Assembly: GCA_902797685.1 (NCBI GenBank)
Contig: CADBTQ010000071.1
Coordinates: forward strand, 1-61,740
Length of the DNA stretch: 61,740 nt
Origin: an uncultured Eubacteriales bacterium
Lineage (GTDB): Bacteria; Bacillota; Clostridia; Christensenellales; CAG-1252
Direction of reading: 5' to 3'
Each line of letters starts with the position of its first letter. Positions within the stretch are counted from its first letter, which is position 1. Under the pieces are notes generated by a model. That model was not told where the DNA came from. It saw only the letters and a list, made by a program, of their open reading frames with translations, and did no database searches. Of this stretch, positions 1-6,451 are shown one piece after another. The translations under genes and the position numbers were made by a program.

Positions 1-2
1 GT

Positions 3-524
3 CCCCAAGGTCCCCAAGGTTTGACCGGCGCTACCGGTCCCCAAGGTCCCCAAGGTTTGACCGGCGCTACCGGTCCCCAAGGTCCCGTTGGTCCTCAAGG
101 CGAGCCCGGCGAAAGTTACGTCGGGGACGCATTGTACGCCGAAAGCGGCGCGATCACCGTAGCGGACGGGGCGCAGATCACTTTGGCGCTTGTCACCGCG
201 ACCGAGGGGACGACCATCACCGTCACGGGCGGCGCCGTCACCCTTCCCGTGGGCACCTATCTCGTGACCTACGGCGGGGCGGGCAACTTGGGAGCGGACG
301 CCACCGAGGGAAGCAACCATCAACTTACCATCGCCTTGTACGCCAACGGCGTGGCGTTGGCAAATCAAACCTTGAACGACAACGCCAACGCGGTGTTGGT
401 GGGCAACGTGAGCAAAACCATCGTATATCAGACGACCGCCGCGACGACCTTGGCACTCTACAACCTGTCCGAGCACAGCGCCGAATTGGAACAAGCGTAT
501 TTGACCGTAATGCGCTTAGTCTAA
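3..524 (+). CDS. Collagen-like surface protein, C-terminal part (5' end outside window)
   Basis: Only the C-terminal end of this gene is present; the frame is open to the window edge, so the true start lies upstream. The first ~30 visible residues are Gly-X-Y triplets rich in GPQ, GLT and GAT, the hallmark of bacterial collagen-like stalks. They are followed by a ~135-residue beta-rich head (T/V/A-rich, ending ...LTVMRLV) that resembles the trimerising C1q/TNF-like tip of BclA-type proteins. By family knowledge such proteins are trimeric surface or exosporium filaments. A bidirectional terminator lies just downstream. The collagen class is certain; the head assignment is inferred from size and position only. 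Confidence 0.85.
   Translation, partial: PQGPQGLTGATGPQGPQGLTGATGPQGPVGPQGEPGESYVGDALYAESGAITVADGAQITLALVTATEGTTITVTGGAVTLPVGTYLVTYGGAGNLGADATEGSNHQLTIALYANGVALANQTLNDNANAVLVGNVSKTIVYQTTAATTLALYNLSEHSAELEQAYLTVMRLV
19..90 (+). repeat. 36-bp tandem repeat coding for Gly-X-Y triplets
   Basis: Two consecutive 36-bp units, starting at 19 and 55, are identical for their first 32 or more bases and encode 12 residues (four G-X-Y triplets). The unit continues upstream into the window edge. Such perfect repeats usually change copy number by slippage or recombination, so stalk length may vary between strains. Confidence 0.9.
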
Positions 525-542
525 AACACCTAAGAAAAAAAC

Positions 543-571
543 GAGGGCGTTCTATCCGAACGCCCTTTTTT
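543..571. terminator. Bidirectional intrinsic terminator
   Basis: GGGCGTT and AACGCCC arms enclose a short loop, with an A-run on the left and a T-run on the right. It can end the collagen-like gene on plus and the trmN6-rsmI operon on minus. A second inverted repeat (590-599 with 620-629, TTTGACAAAT/ATTTGTCAAA) overlaps the stop codon of the minus gene and may act as a first stem for that operon. Confidence 0.85.
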
Positions 572-617
572 GTATGGTGTTGCACTTGATTTGACAAATC
601 ACCGCACGATAGCACGG

Positions 618-1265
618 TTATTTGTCAAACTCTCTGACGAGTTGGCTCCACACCTCTTTGGGATGGACAATCGTGATGACGATCCCCGTCAGGAGTTGGA
701 GACCCGCCACCGACAAAGCGGGGATATACATGACGTGGAACGCCCAACACAACAAGGGCAACACCGCGCCCAGCATACTTTGCGCCCACAAACTCACCAC
801 GAATTGCTTGGAGATATGGGGACGGACGACCGTGACGATCACGGACGCCAACCAAACCAACGCGTACAAAGCGGGCATCCCCCATACGAATATTTCGTTA
901 AAATCGAGCACCCAACCGCACACGCCCAACACCACGAGCATGGCGACCGACTGCGCCCACAATTTGTAATAGACGTTTTCGATGCCCAATATGCTATGGC
1001 GCAAACTGAAATACAGATACCACAGCCCCACCAAAAGGAGCAACCAATAGTGCACTTGTGGGGTGTACACCACGTTGAGCGTGACCAATACGACGCTCAA
1101 GGCGAGCGCCACGAACAAATACACCTTGGTAAACGGGACGATATACGTCCTCGCTTTGACCTTGCGAGGGGGATAAACGGGGGTTTGGGGAGATGCGGGC
1201 GCGCCGCACAGCGGACACACGCCCATCGAGCCTTCGATCTTGGTACCGCATACTTTACAGCGCAT
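618..1265 (-). CDS. Zinc-ribbon integral membrane protein (DUF6320-like)
   Basis: This 215-residue protein begins with a four-cysteine zinc ribbon (C3, C6, C17, C20) followed by a short linker and about six hydrophobic helices from residue ~47 to ~205. The arrangement fits the DUF6320 family, whose function I do not know. Its start overlaps the end of the upstream acyltransferase-like gene by 11 nt, so the two are probably translationally coupled. It is the last gene of the trmN6-rsmI operon. The family name is from memory; topology and ribbon are visible. Confidence 0.75.
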   Translation of the reverse strand: MRCKVCGTKIEGSMGVCPLCGAPASPQTPVYPPRKVKARTYIVPFTKVYLFVALALSVVLVTLNVVYTPQVHYWLLLLVGLWYLYFSLRHSILGIENVYYKLWAQSVAMLVVLGVCGWVLDFNEIFVWGMPALYALVWLASVIVTVVRPHISKQFVVSLWAQSMLGAVLPLLCWAFHVMYIPALSVAGLQLLTGIVITIVHPKEVWSQLVREFDK

Positions 1266-2526
1266 GACCCACCTCCCTGTAGTTGGAGTTGACCGTCATA
1301 TCCAGTCCCAACTCCCGCATGATACGATAAAACTCCACGTCGATATCCTTTTGGACGATCTGTCTCGTCCACGTCACCGACAGCGTGTCCCCGTAGGTGA
1401 CCACCCCGATGTTTTGAGGAGTGCGACGGTTGACGTTGACGGCAAAACTCCAGTCCTCGAGGTGTTCCGTCACCTCTTTGGGCAGATCGACCTTGCCCAA
1501 ATTGCTGCAAATAAGGGTTTGTTTGGTCTCTTTCGCCAGCGAACGTCCCAGTTTGCTAAACATCATTTTGAGTCCCAAGGGCAGCCATTTGACGAGGGGA
1601 TTTTTGCTGAGCAGCGAGGTAAAAGACACGGTGGGTTGCAAACTGTCCACGTTGGACTGCGCCGTCAACTGCTGTTTGACTTGCTCCACGTAAGCTTCCA
1701 CCGAAAGGGGGGTATCTTGAGGGACGATCACCTTGAGCATACCCACGAAGTTGAGCATGGTGTTGCCCCCGAACAACTTGCGCAAGTCGATGGGAACGAA
1801 CACGATAGGCGGGTGCTTGGGCGTTACGCGGGCACGGGTACGCACGGCAGAAAGCAGCGCGACAGCCGCCAACAGTTGCCCCAAGGTACAATCCATCCGA
1901 TGAGCGACTTCCAACGCCTTGGCGACCTCGATCTTGCCTTGGGTGCAAGCCAACCCGTCCTTGACGAAATAGCAACCCGTGACCCTTGCGGCGTGCCCAC
2001 CCGCCGTCTTGCGCAAGCCGTCCCAAAAGGGCAACTTGCGATAGTGGGTGTCGTAAGCGTTTTCGGTCTCCCCGTCTTTGACGGGGAAAAGGGCGTCAAG
2101 GTCAAGTCCCTGCCCGTCCAAGGTAAGATATGCGCACAACAGATATCCGCAAAAGATCTTGGCGGCGGCGCCGTCGCCCAATCCGTGGAAAAAGGTAACG
2201 AACACCCCGTTGCCCCAATAACTCACTCGAATGGGATGGTAGCCGTTTTTGGCAAAATCGGTGCGGGCGAGCAACATGCCGTCGTCCTTCCACACCTTGA
2301 CGGGATAGGGGTTTTGGGCGAGATAATGGCGGAAAAAACCGCGCTCCACCGTGACGTTGTAATAGGGAAATCGTTGATACGCCATGGACAGGGCTTGGGT
2401 GAGTTTTTCTTCTTCGATCGCTCGATCCAAGCGAAAAGACAACCGATAGTTGCTTTGGTTGGATAACGTGCCTATGATGGGGTACAACATACCCGAATTG
2501 TCCATGCGGTACCAAGTGTTATTCAT
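1255..2526 (-). CDS. Condensation-domain / alcohol acetyltransferase-like protein
   Basis: A 423-residue protein with the overall pattern of the CoA-dependent acyltransferase (condensation) superfamily. The segment FFHGLGDGAA near residue 118 matches the HHxxxDG catalytic motif, with the second His (general base) and DG kept and the first His replaced by Phe. A late segment, VTYGDTLSVTW, resembles the DFGWG structural region. I chose the ATG at 2526, which overlaps the rsmI stop, over an in-frame TTG at 2532. Related proteins are often annotated alcohol acetyltransferase and sit next to DUF6320 genes, as here. The acyl substrate cannot be read from sequence. Confidence 0.7.
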   Translation of the reverse strand: MNNTWYRMDNSGMLYPIIGTLSNQSNYRLSFRLDRAIEEEKLTQALSMAYQRFPYYNVTVERGFFRHYLAQNPYPVKVWKDDGMLLARTDFAKNGYHPIRVSYWGNGVFVTFFHGLGDGAAAKIFCGYLLCAYLTLDGQGLDLDALFPVKDGETENAYDTHYRKLPFWDGLRKTAGGHAARVTGCYFVKDGLACTQGKIEVAKALEVAHRMDCTLGQLLAAVALLSAVRTRARVTPKHPPIVFVPIDLRKLFGGNTMLNFVGMLKVIVPQDTPLSVEAYVEQVKQQLTAQSNVDSLQPTVSFTSLLSKNPLVKWLPLGLKMMFSKLGRSLAKETKQTLICSNLGKVDLPKEVTEHLEDWSFAVNVNRRTPQNIGVVTYGDTLSVTWTRQIVQKDIDVEFYRIMRELGLDMTVNSNYREVGHAL

Positions 2527-3322
2527 CCTCAAGCTCCAGCATCACCTTGTAGATCTCGTCCTTTTTGACCCCGCGCTCTTTGGCGACTTGTTTGACGGCT
2601 TCCTTTTTGTCCATGCCCATCTCCAAATACTTGATCAGATGCGCTTGGGGGGACAAGGTGGGCGCGTCCTCTTGAGGACGGGGCTCCACGATCAGCACGA
2701 ACTCCCCGTGGGTGTCGAAATCCACCGCGTGAGACGTCCTCGTCACGATGACTTGCTCGTGCAGTTTGGTGAGTTCCTTGACGACGGACAGGCGTCTGTC
2801 CCCCAACAAGTCGTACAACACGAGGAAGGTGTCTTCCACGTCGTGCGAGGCGCAATACAGTACCAAGGGCAAAGGGCTGTTGACGAAGGGGGTCAACTGA
2901 CTCTCCCTATCCTTGCGCTTGGGGGACAAAAAACCGATAAAGACGAAGCCTTTGTCGTAGCCGGCCAATGCGACCGCCGACGCCACGGCGGTGGGTCCGG
3001 GGACGACCGAGATCTCGATACCCGCTTGGCGGGCTTTGTCCACCAAAATGGCGCCGGGATCGGAGATCACGGGCATACCCGCGTCCGAGACGAGGGCGAC
3101 CAACAGCCCTTCCCGCAGTTTGGACACCAAATACTCGCTGCCCTCTTGTTCTTTGTGCTTGTAGTAGCTGACGAGGGGCTTTTTGATCCCCAACGATTGC
3201 AACAAAATACCCGTGCGACGGGTGTCCTCGCACGCCACCAGATCGACCGTGCTCAATACTTCGATAGCACGGCGGGTGATATCTCCCAAATTGCCAATGG
3301 GCGTACCCACCAAATACAGCAT
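2519..3322 (-). CDS. rsmI: 16S rRNA (cytidine1402-2'-O)-methyltransferase
   Basis: RsmI uses S-adenosylmethionine to 2'-O-methylate C1402 in the decoding centre of 16S rRNA. The 267-residue protein starts LYLVGTPIGNLGDI, the diagnostic N-terminus, followed by ACEDTRRTG, VSDAGMPVISDPG and VPGPTAVASAVALAG, all typical of this tetrapyrrole-methylase-fold family. The C-terminal tail (KKEAVKQVAKERGVKKDEIYK) is the usual small helical extension. It lies 2 nt after trmN6, so both RNA-modifying enzymes share one transcript. Confidence 0.96.
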   Translation of the reverse strand: MLYLVGTPIGNLGDITRRAIEVLSTVDLVACEDTRRTGILLQSLGIKKPLVSYYKHKEQEGSEYLVSKLREGLLVALVSDAGMPVISDPGAILVDKARQAGIEISVVPGPTAVASAVALAGYDKGFVFIGFLSPKRKDRESQLTPFVNSPLPLVLYCASHDVEDTFLVLYDLLGDRRLSVVKELTKLHEQVIVTRTSHAVDFDTHGEFVLIVEPRPQEDAPTLSPQAHLIKYLEMGMDKKEAVKQVAKERGVKKDEIYKVMLELEDE

Positions 3323-3324
3323 AT

Positions 3325-4077
3325 CTACTCCTTATCCGCCCGATACCACAGGCGTTGCAATTCTTCCCGAACGAACGACTTGACGACCATACCCGTTTTG
3401 CCCCCGCGTTTGCCCTCGATCAACACTACGTCCGAAGGGGCGCTCGCTAAGGGCGATACGACGTACAAAGTCTTGGGCTCGATCCCCTTATCGCGCAGTT
3501 GGTCAAGCACTTCCGCCAGTCTTTCGGCGCGGTGTATTACGTACAACCTGCCGCCATAGCGGAGCAAGCGGCTCGCAGAGTCGACCAACTCCGCCAAGGT
3601 AAGCTTGGTCTCGAAGCGGCTCATGGCGATCCCCTCGTCTTGGGGCATCTCCCCTATCCCCACGGGATAGTAGGGGGGATTGGCGACGACCACGTCAAAC
3701 GTGCCGAGGCAAGCGGGCGCTTCTTTGACGTCCCCATTCCACACCCGTATGCGATCGTGCAAGCCGTTGAGAAACACAGTGCGAGCGGCGCGATCGGCAA
3801 CTTGCGGATTGAGTTCCACCTCCACGATCTCTTCGGCGCGCGTTTTGGCTGCCATGATGACCGAGATCACCCCGCTGCCCGCGCACAGCTCGACCACACG
3901 CTCACGGGGGCGCGCTTTGGCAAAGTTGGCAAGCAAAGCCGCGTCCGACGAAAAGCAGTACTCCCCTCGCCGTTGCAACACTTTGAGAGAGTCGAATTGC
4001 AAGTCGTCCGACACTTCCCCCTCTCGGGGCTCGCCGTCCAAAGGACGCAACCATTTTGCCTCGTCTAAGTCCATCAT
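3325..4077 (-). CDS. trmN6: tRNA1(Val) (adenine37-N6)-methyltransferase-like
   Basis: A 250-residue Rossmann methyltransferase with SAM motif ELCAGSGVISVIMA and the N6-adenine signature NPPYY (VVANPPYYPVG). The N-terminal DDLQFDSLKVLQ...YCFSSDAALLANF pattern is characteristic of the YfiC/TrmN6 family, which modifies A37 of tRNA-Val in E. coli. I place the start at the ATG at 4077 (tandem ATG at 4074): it leaves a normal-length N-terminus, whereas the upstream frame is AT-rich and unlike the family. No Shine-Dalgarno precedes it; the promoter predicts that transcription begins at or beside this ATG. Confidence 0.9.
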   Translation of the reverse strand: MMDLDEAKWLRPLDGEPREGEVSDDLQFDSLKVLQRRGEYCFSSDAALLANFAKARPRERVVELCAGSGVISVIMAAKTRAEEIVEVELNPQVADRAARTVFLNGLHDRIRVWNGDVKEAPACLGTFDVVVANPPYYPVGIGEMPQDEGIAMSRFETKLTLAELVDSASRLLRYGGRLYVIHRAERLAEVLDQLRDKGIEPKTLYVVSPLASAPSDVVLIEGKRGGKTGMVVKSFVREELQRLWYRADKE

Positions 4078-4112
4078 AGTAAGATTATACCTTTTTGAAA
4101 AATGCTTGTCAA
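4077..4112 (-). promoter_or_regulatory. Consensus promoter giving a predicted leaderless trmN6 mRNA
   Basis: Read on the minus strand: TTGACA (4112-4107), a 17-nt spacer, TATAAT (4089-4084), six bases, then ATG at 4077. Both hexamers are perfect sigma-A consensus at optimal spacing. Transcription normally starts ~7 nt after the -10 box, which is the A of the start codon. Confidence 0.85.
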
Positions 4113-4205
4113 TGATTGTCGCCCGAAGCCAAAACACTATATATAGTATCTTCAAATGAAACGAGCGGCGTATTTGGTATATGTTGTATTTTACCAAGCG
4201 AAATC

Positions 4206-4235
4206 TTGACAAACGCCGACCATTTTTTTTATAAT
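4206..4235 (+). promoter_or_regulatory. Perfect sigma-A promoter for the DnaD-like gene leader
   Basis: TTGACA at 4206-4211, an 18-nt spacer, TATAAT at 4230-4235. The predicted start is near 4242, giving a leader of about 440 nt before the DnaD-like gene. It diverges from the trmN6 promoter about 100 bp away. Confidence 0.85.
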
Positions 4236-4325
4236 GCAAAGTATCCGTAATCTCGCTCGAGGAAAAGGTCGGACACCAAAAGAGTCGCCCACTTCACACC
4301 GTTTGGGCGAGAACAAACGAGTACC

Positions 4326-4568
4326 CGATCGACAAATAAGTTACTATTCGGATCGGTTGCACCCCCCATTTTACGTAGTTTAAGCGCGAAGTGGAGACAC
4401 ACCGACCGATCGACAAATAAGTTACTATTCGGATCGGTTGCACCACCCATTTTACGTAGTTTGGGCGTGAAGTGGAGAACCGCCGACCGAGAGACAAACG
4501 AATTAACGTTCGGATCGGTTGCACCACCCCCCCATTTTACGTAGTTTGGGCGTGAAGTGGAGAGGAGA
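4326..4568 (+). repeat. Three imperfect 81-bp tandem repeats in the DnaD-gene leader
   Basis: Units begin at 4326, 4407 and 4488, exactly 81 bp apart. Each contains a GATCGG-rich hairpin segment (CCGATC pairs with GATCGG in units 1 and 2), then CATTTTACGTAGTTT and a GCGTGAAGTGGAG-type 3' segment. Unit 3 is the most diverged at its start. A CCACTTCAC stretch at 4289-4297 is complementary to the GTGAAGTGG in units 2 and 3. Because 81 is a multiple of three, the repeats create open frames on the minus strand; I consider these spurious. Confidence 0.9.
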
Positions 4569-4671
4569 GAGGGTGCGTCCAAGGGAGCGAGAGCGCGCCC
4601 AGTGTACTGGCGTACACGGCGCAAACGAGCGACTGCACGTCGCCCTATATCGCTCCAATCCACGCCCAAAC
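4544..4671 (+). repeat. Dispersed hairpin element, copy 1 (arms match local flank)
   Basis: A 90-nt core (4563-4652) lies between 19-nt inverted arms (4544-4562 and 4653-4671; three mismatches in the middle). The left arm is the 3' part of the third 81-bp repeat, so the right arm could pair with any of the three repeats. The core contains the small palindrome GTGTACtggcGTACAC and is clearly homologous to copies at 23.6 kb and 35.5 kb. The right arm ends at the base before the AAGGAG ribosome-binding site (4672-4677), so folding could gate translation. Confidence 0.85.
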
Positions 4672-4682
4672 AAGGAGAAGTT

Positions 4683-6290
4683 ATGCCACTCTGCACCTAC
4701 GCCCCCACCCACCAAGAAGGACTGACCACGGTAGACAACGCGTTTATCCGTCACTTTTTGCCCTATGCCCCCGAGGCGGCCGTCAAGGTCTACCTCTACG
4801 GGCTGTATCTTTGCGCCGACCCGATGTCGAGTGAAAACACCCTGCAAGGGGTGACCGAAGGGCTGGATCTGACGGCGGACGAGGTCAAGCAGGCGTTTGG
4901 CTATTGGCAAGAGCAGGGGATCGTGCGGGTGGTCTCGACCGAGCCGCTCGCCGTGCAATATCTCTCCCCTTCCCGCGCGTTTGCCCCCAACAAATTGCTC
5001 AAAAAGGATCGCTATCAGGACTTTATCGCCCAACTCAACGAGTTGTTTTGCGACAAGGTGCTGTCCAGCAACGAGATCTACCGCTATTTGGACTTTATCG
5101 AGGAGACGCATATCGATCCGCAGGCGCTACTGATGATCACCAAGTACTGCCTCGACTACAAAAAGCTCAACAACCCCACCTCTTACGTGTTGACGGTCGC
5201 CCGCGAATGGGTGGCGGAGGGCTGCACGACGGTGGACGCGACCGAAAAGCACATCGTGGAAGTGGAAGAAGGAGGCGAGAATCTCCGCGCCGTGTTCCGC
5301 GCTTTGCGCAAGAGTTCCGCTCCCGACATCGGGGATCACAACCTCTACATCAAGTGGACCAAGGGTTGGGGCTTTAGCCAAGACGCCATACTGCTTGCCG
5401 CCAAAGGGGTCAAAAGAGGCGGTATGGAGAGGCTTGACGCCACCCTGGACGCTTATTTCCGCGAGGGCGTATTCAGTCCCGCCGAGATCGAGGACTACAC
5501 CCGCCGTCATCAGGAGACGGTGGATCTGGCGTACAAAGTCAACAAAACGCTGGGCTTGTACTACGAATCGGTGGAACAGATCGTGGAGAGTTACACCGCG
5601 CCTTGGCTCAAATTGGGGTACACCCCCGACGCGGTGATACTGATCGCCAAATACTGTATGCTTCGCTCCGTTCGCACCCTTGCCGGCATGGACAACACCC
5701 TCAAAGGGCTGTATCGGGAAGGGATCATCGACGAAGAGGACGTCAAACGCTATTTGGACGCCTTTGCCCGCTCGGATCGAGCGATCGCAGGCATTTTGCA
5801 AGCGGCGGGGATCGGCAGACAAGTCAGCGAAGGAGACAGGGAATTGTACCGCACTTGGAGCGGCACTTGGGGCTTGGACGACAGCGTGATCTTGTACGCC
5901 GCGGGACTGAGCCAAGGTCGTCCCTACGCCTTATCGTCTATGGGCAACAAACTCGCCAAATGGAAGGGTTTGGGAGTGACGACCGTGGAAGGCGCGCGCA
6001 AAGCGGAAGAAAACGGCGCGCCCGCCACCTCTCCCGCAAGGCCCGCTAGGCAAGTACCCGCCCAAGCGGGCGAAGAGTTCCGCAAGGCGGAGATCCGCGG
6101 GGCGCTCGCGCAAGACGCGACCTACCGCAAATTGGACCAAGCGGTGCGTACCCTCAAACTCAAATTGGCGCATTACGAACTGACCGCCGAGCCGGTGCCT
6201 TTGACCGTACAAAAGGATTTGGAACAAGCGGAGCAAGCCGTCAAAGAGCGTATCGTCCAACTGGGCTACGACCCAGCCGAACTGGCTTAA
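4683..6290 (+). CDS. DnaD-like replication initiation protein, extended
   Basis: A 535-residue soluble protein. An N-terminal winged-helix-like part (~residues 20-100) resembles that of DnaD, the Bacillota primosome loader acting with DnaA and DnaB at the origin. It is followed by repeated helical DnaD2-like segments: around residue 115 (YQDFIAQLNELF...YRYLDFIEE), again near 225 and 340, and a last YRTWSGTWGLDDSVILYAAG block near 390. Classical DnaD is about 230 residues, so this looks like a version with multiplied DnaD domains. The ATG at 4683 has AAGGAG at ideal spacing; longer frames upstream run into the repeat element and are rejected. It may be the functional DnaD or a DnaB-like partner. 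Confidence 0.8.
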   Translation: MPLCTYAPTHQEGLTTVDNAFIRHFLPYAPEAAVKVYLYGLYLCADPMSSENTLQGVTEGLDLTADEVKQAFGYWQEQGIVRVVSTEPLAVQYLSPSRAFAPNKLLKKDRYQDFIAQLNELFCDKVLSSNEIYRYLDFIEETHIDPQALLMITKYCLDYKKLNNPTSYVLTVAREWVAEGCTTVDATEKHIVEVEEGGENLRAVFRALRKSSAPDIGDHNLYIKWTKGWGFSQDAILLAAKGVKRGGMERLDATLDAYFREGVFSPAEIEDYTRRHQETVDLAYKVNKTLGLYYESVEQIVESYTAPWLKLGYTPDAVILIAKYCMLRSVRTLAGMDNTLKGLYREGIIDEEDVKRYLDAFARSDRAIAGILQAAGIGRQVSEGDRELYRTWSGTWGLDDSVILYAAGLSQGRPYALSSMGNKLAKWKGLGVTTVEGARKAEENGAPATSPARPARQVPAQAGEEFRKAEIRGALAQDATYRKLDQAVRTLKLKLAHYELTAEPVPLTVQKDLEQAEQAVKERIVQLGYDPAELA

Positions 6291-6314
6291 ACCCGCACCT
6301 TTTGCCACGTTGCA

Positions 6315-6345
6315 CGCCTTTATCTTGGGATAGAGGCGTTTTTTT
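6315..6345 (+). terminator. Intrinsic terminator after the DnaD-like gene
   Basis: CGCCTTTATC pairs with GATAGAGGCG over a short loop and is followed by seven T residues. Confidence 0.9.
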
Positions 6346-6379
6346 GTAAAAAAATGGGAGCGAAAAACCGATATGCCTG

Positions 6380-6409
6380 TTGCTTTTTGCAGAGATTGTG
6401 TACTATAAT
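6380..6409 (+). promoter_or_regulatory. Promoter of the acidic three-domain protein / nadE operon
   Basis: TTGCTT (6380-6385), 18-nt spacer, TATAAT (6404-6409). The leader is about 35 nt and contains AGGAGG upstream of the ATG at 6452. Confidence 0.7.
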
Positions 6410-6451
6410 AAGTTTATAATGCAGTATTCTGCGCACGTTTAGGAGGCAATC

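Noticed and set aside
4326-4568. 81-bp repeats as CRISPR repeats or plasmid-type iterons
   Set aside because: Whole units repeat without unique spacers, and the promoter reads straight through them. DnaA-box-like TTATCCACA motifs were not seen, so an origin is not supported.
4229-4696. A repeat-containing minus-strand protein of ~155 residues over the 81-bp repeats
   Set aside because: The repeat period is a multiple of three, so open frames persist by arithmetic. A consensus plus-strand promoter and the lack of an RBS favour a non-coding leader.
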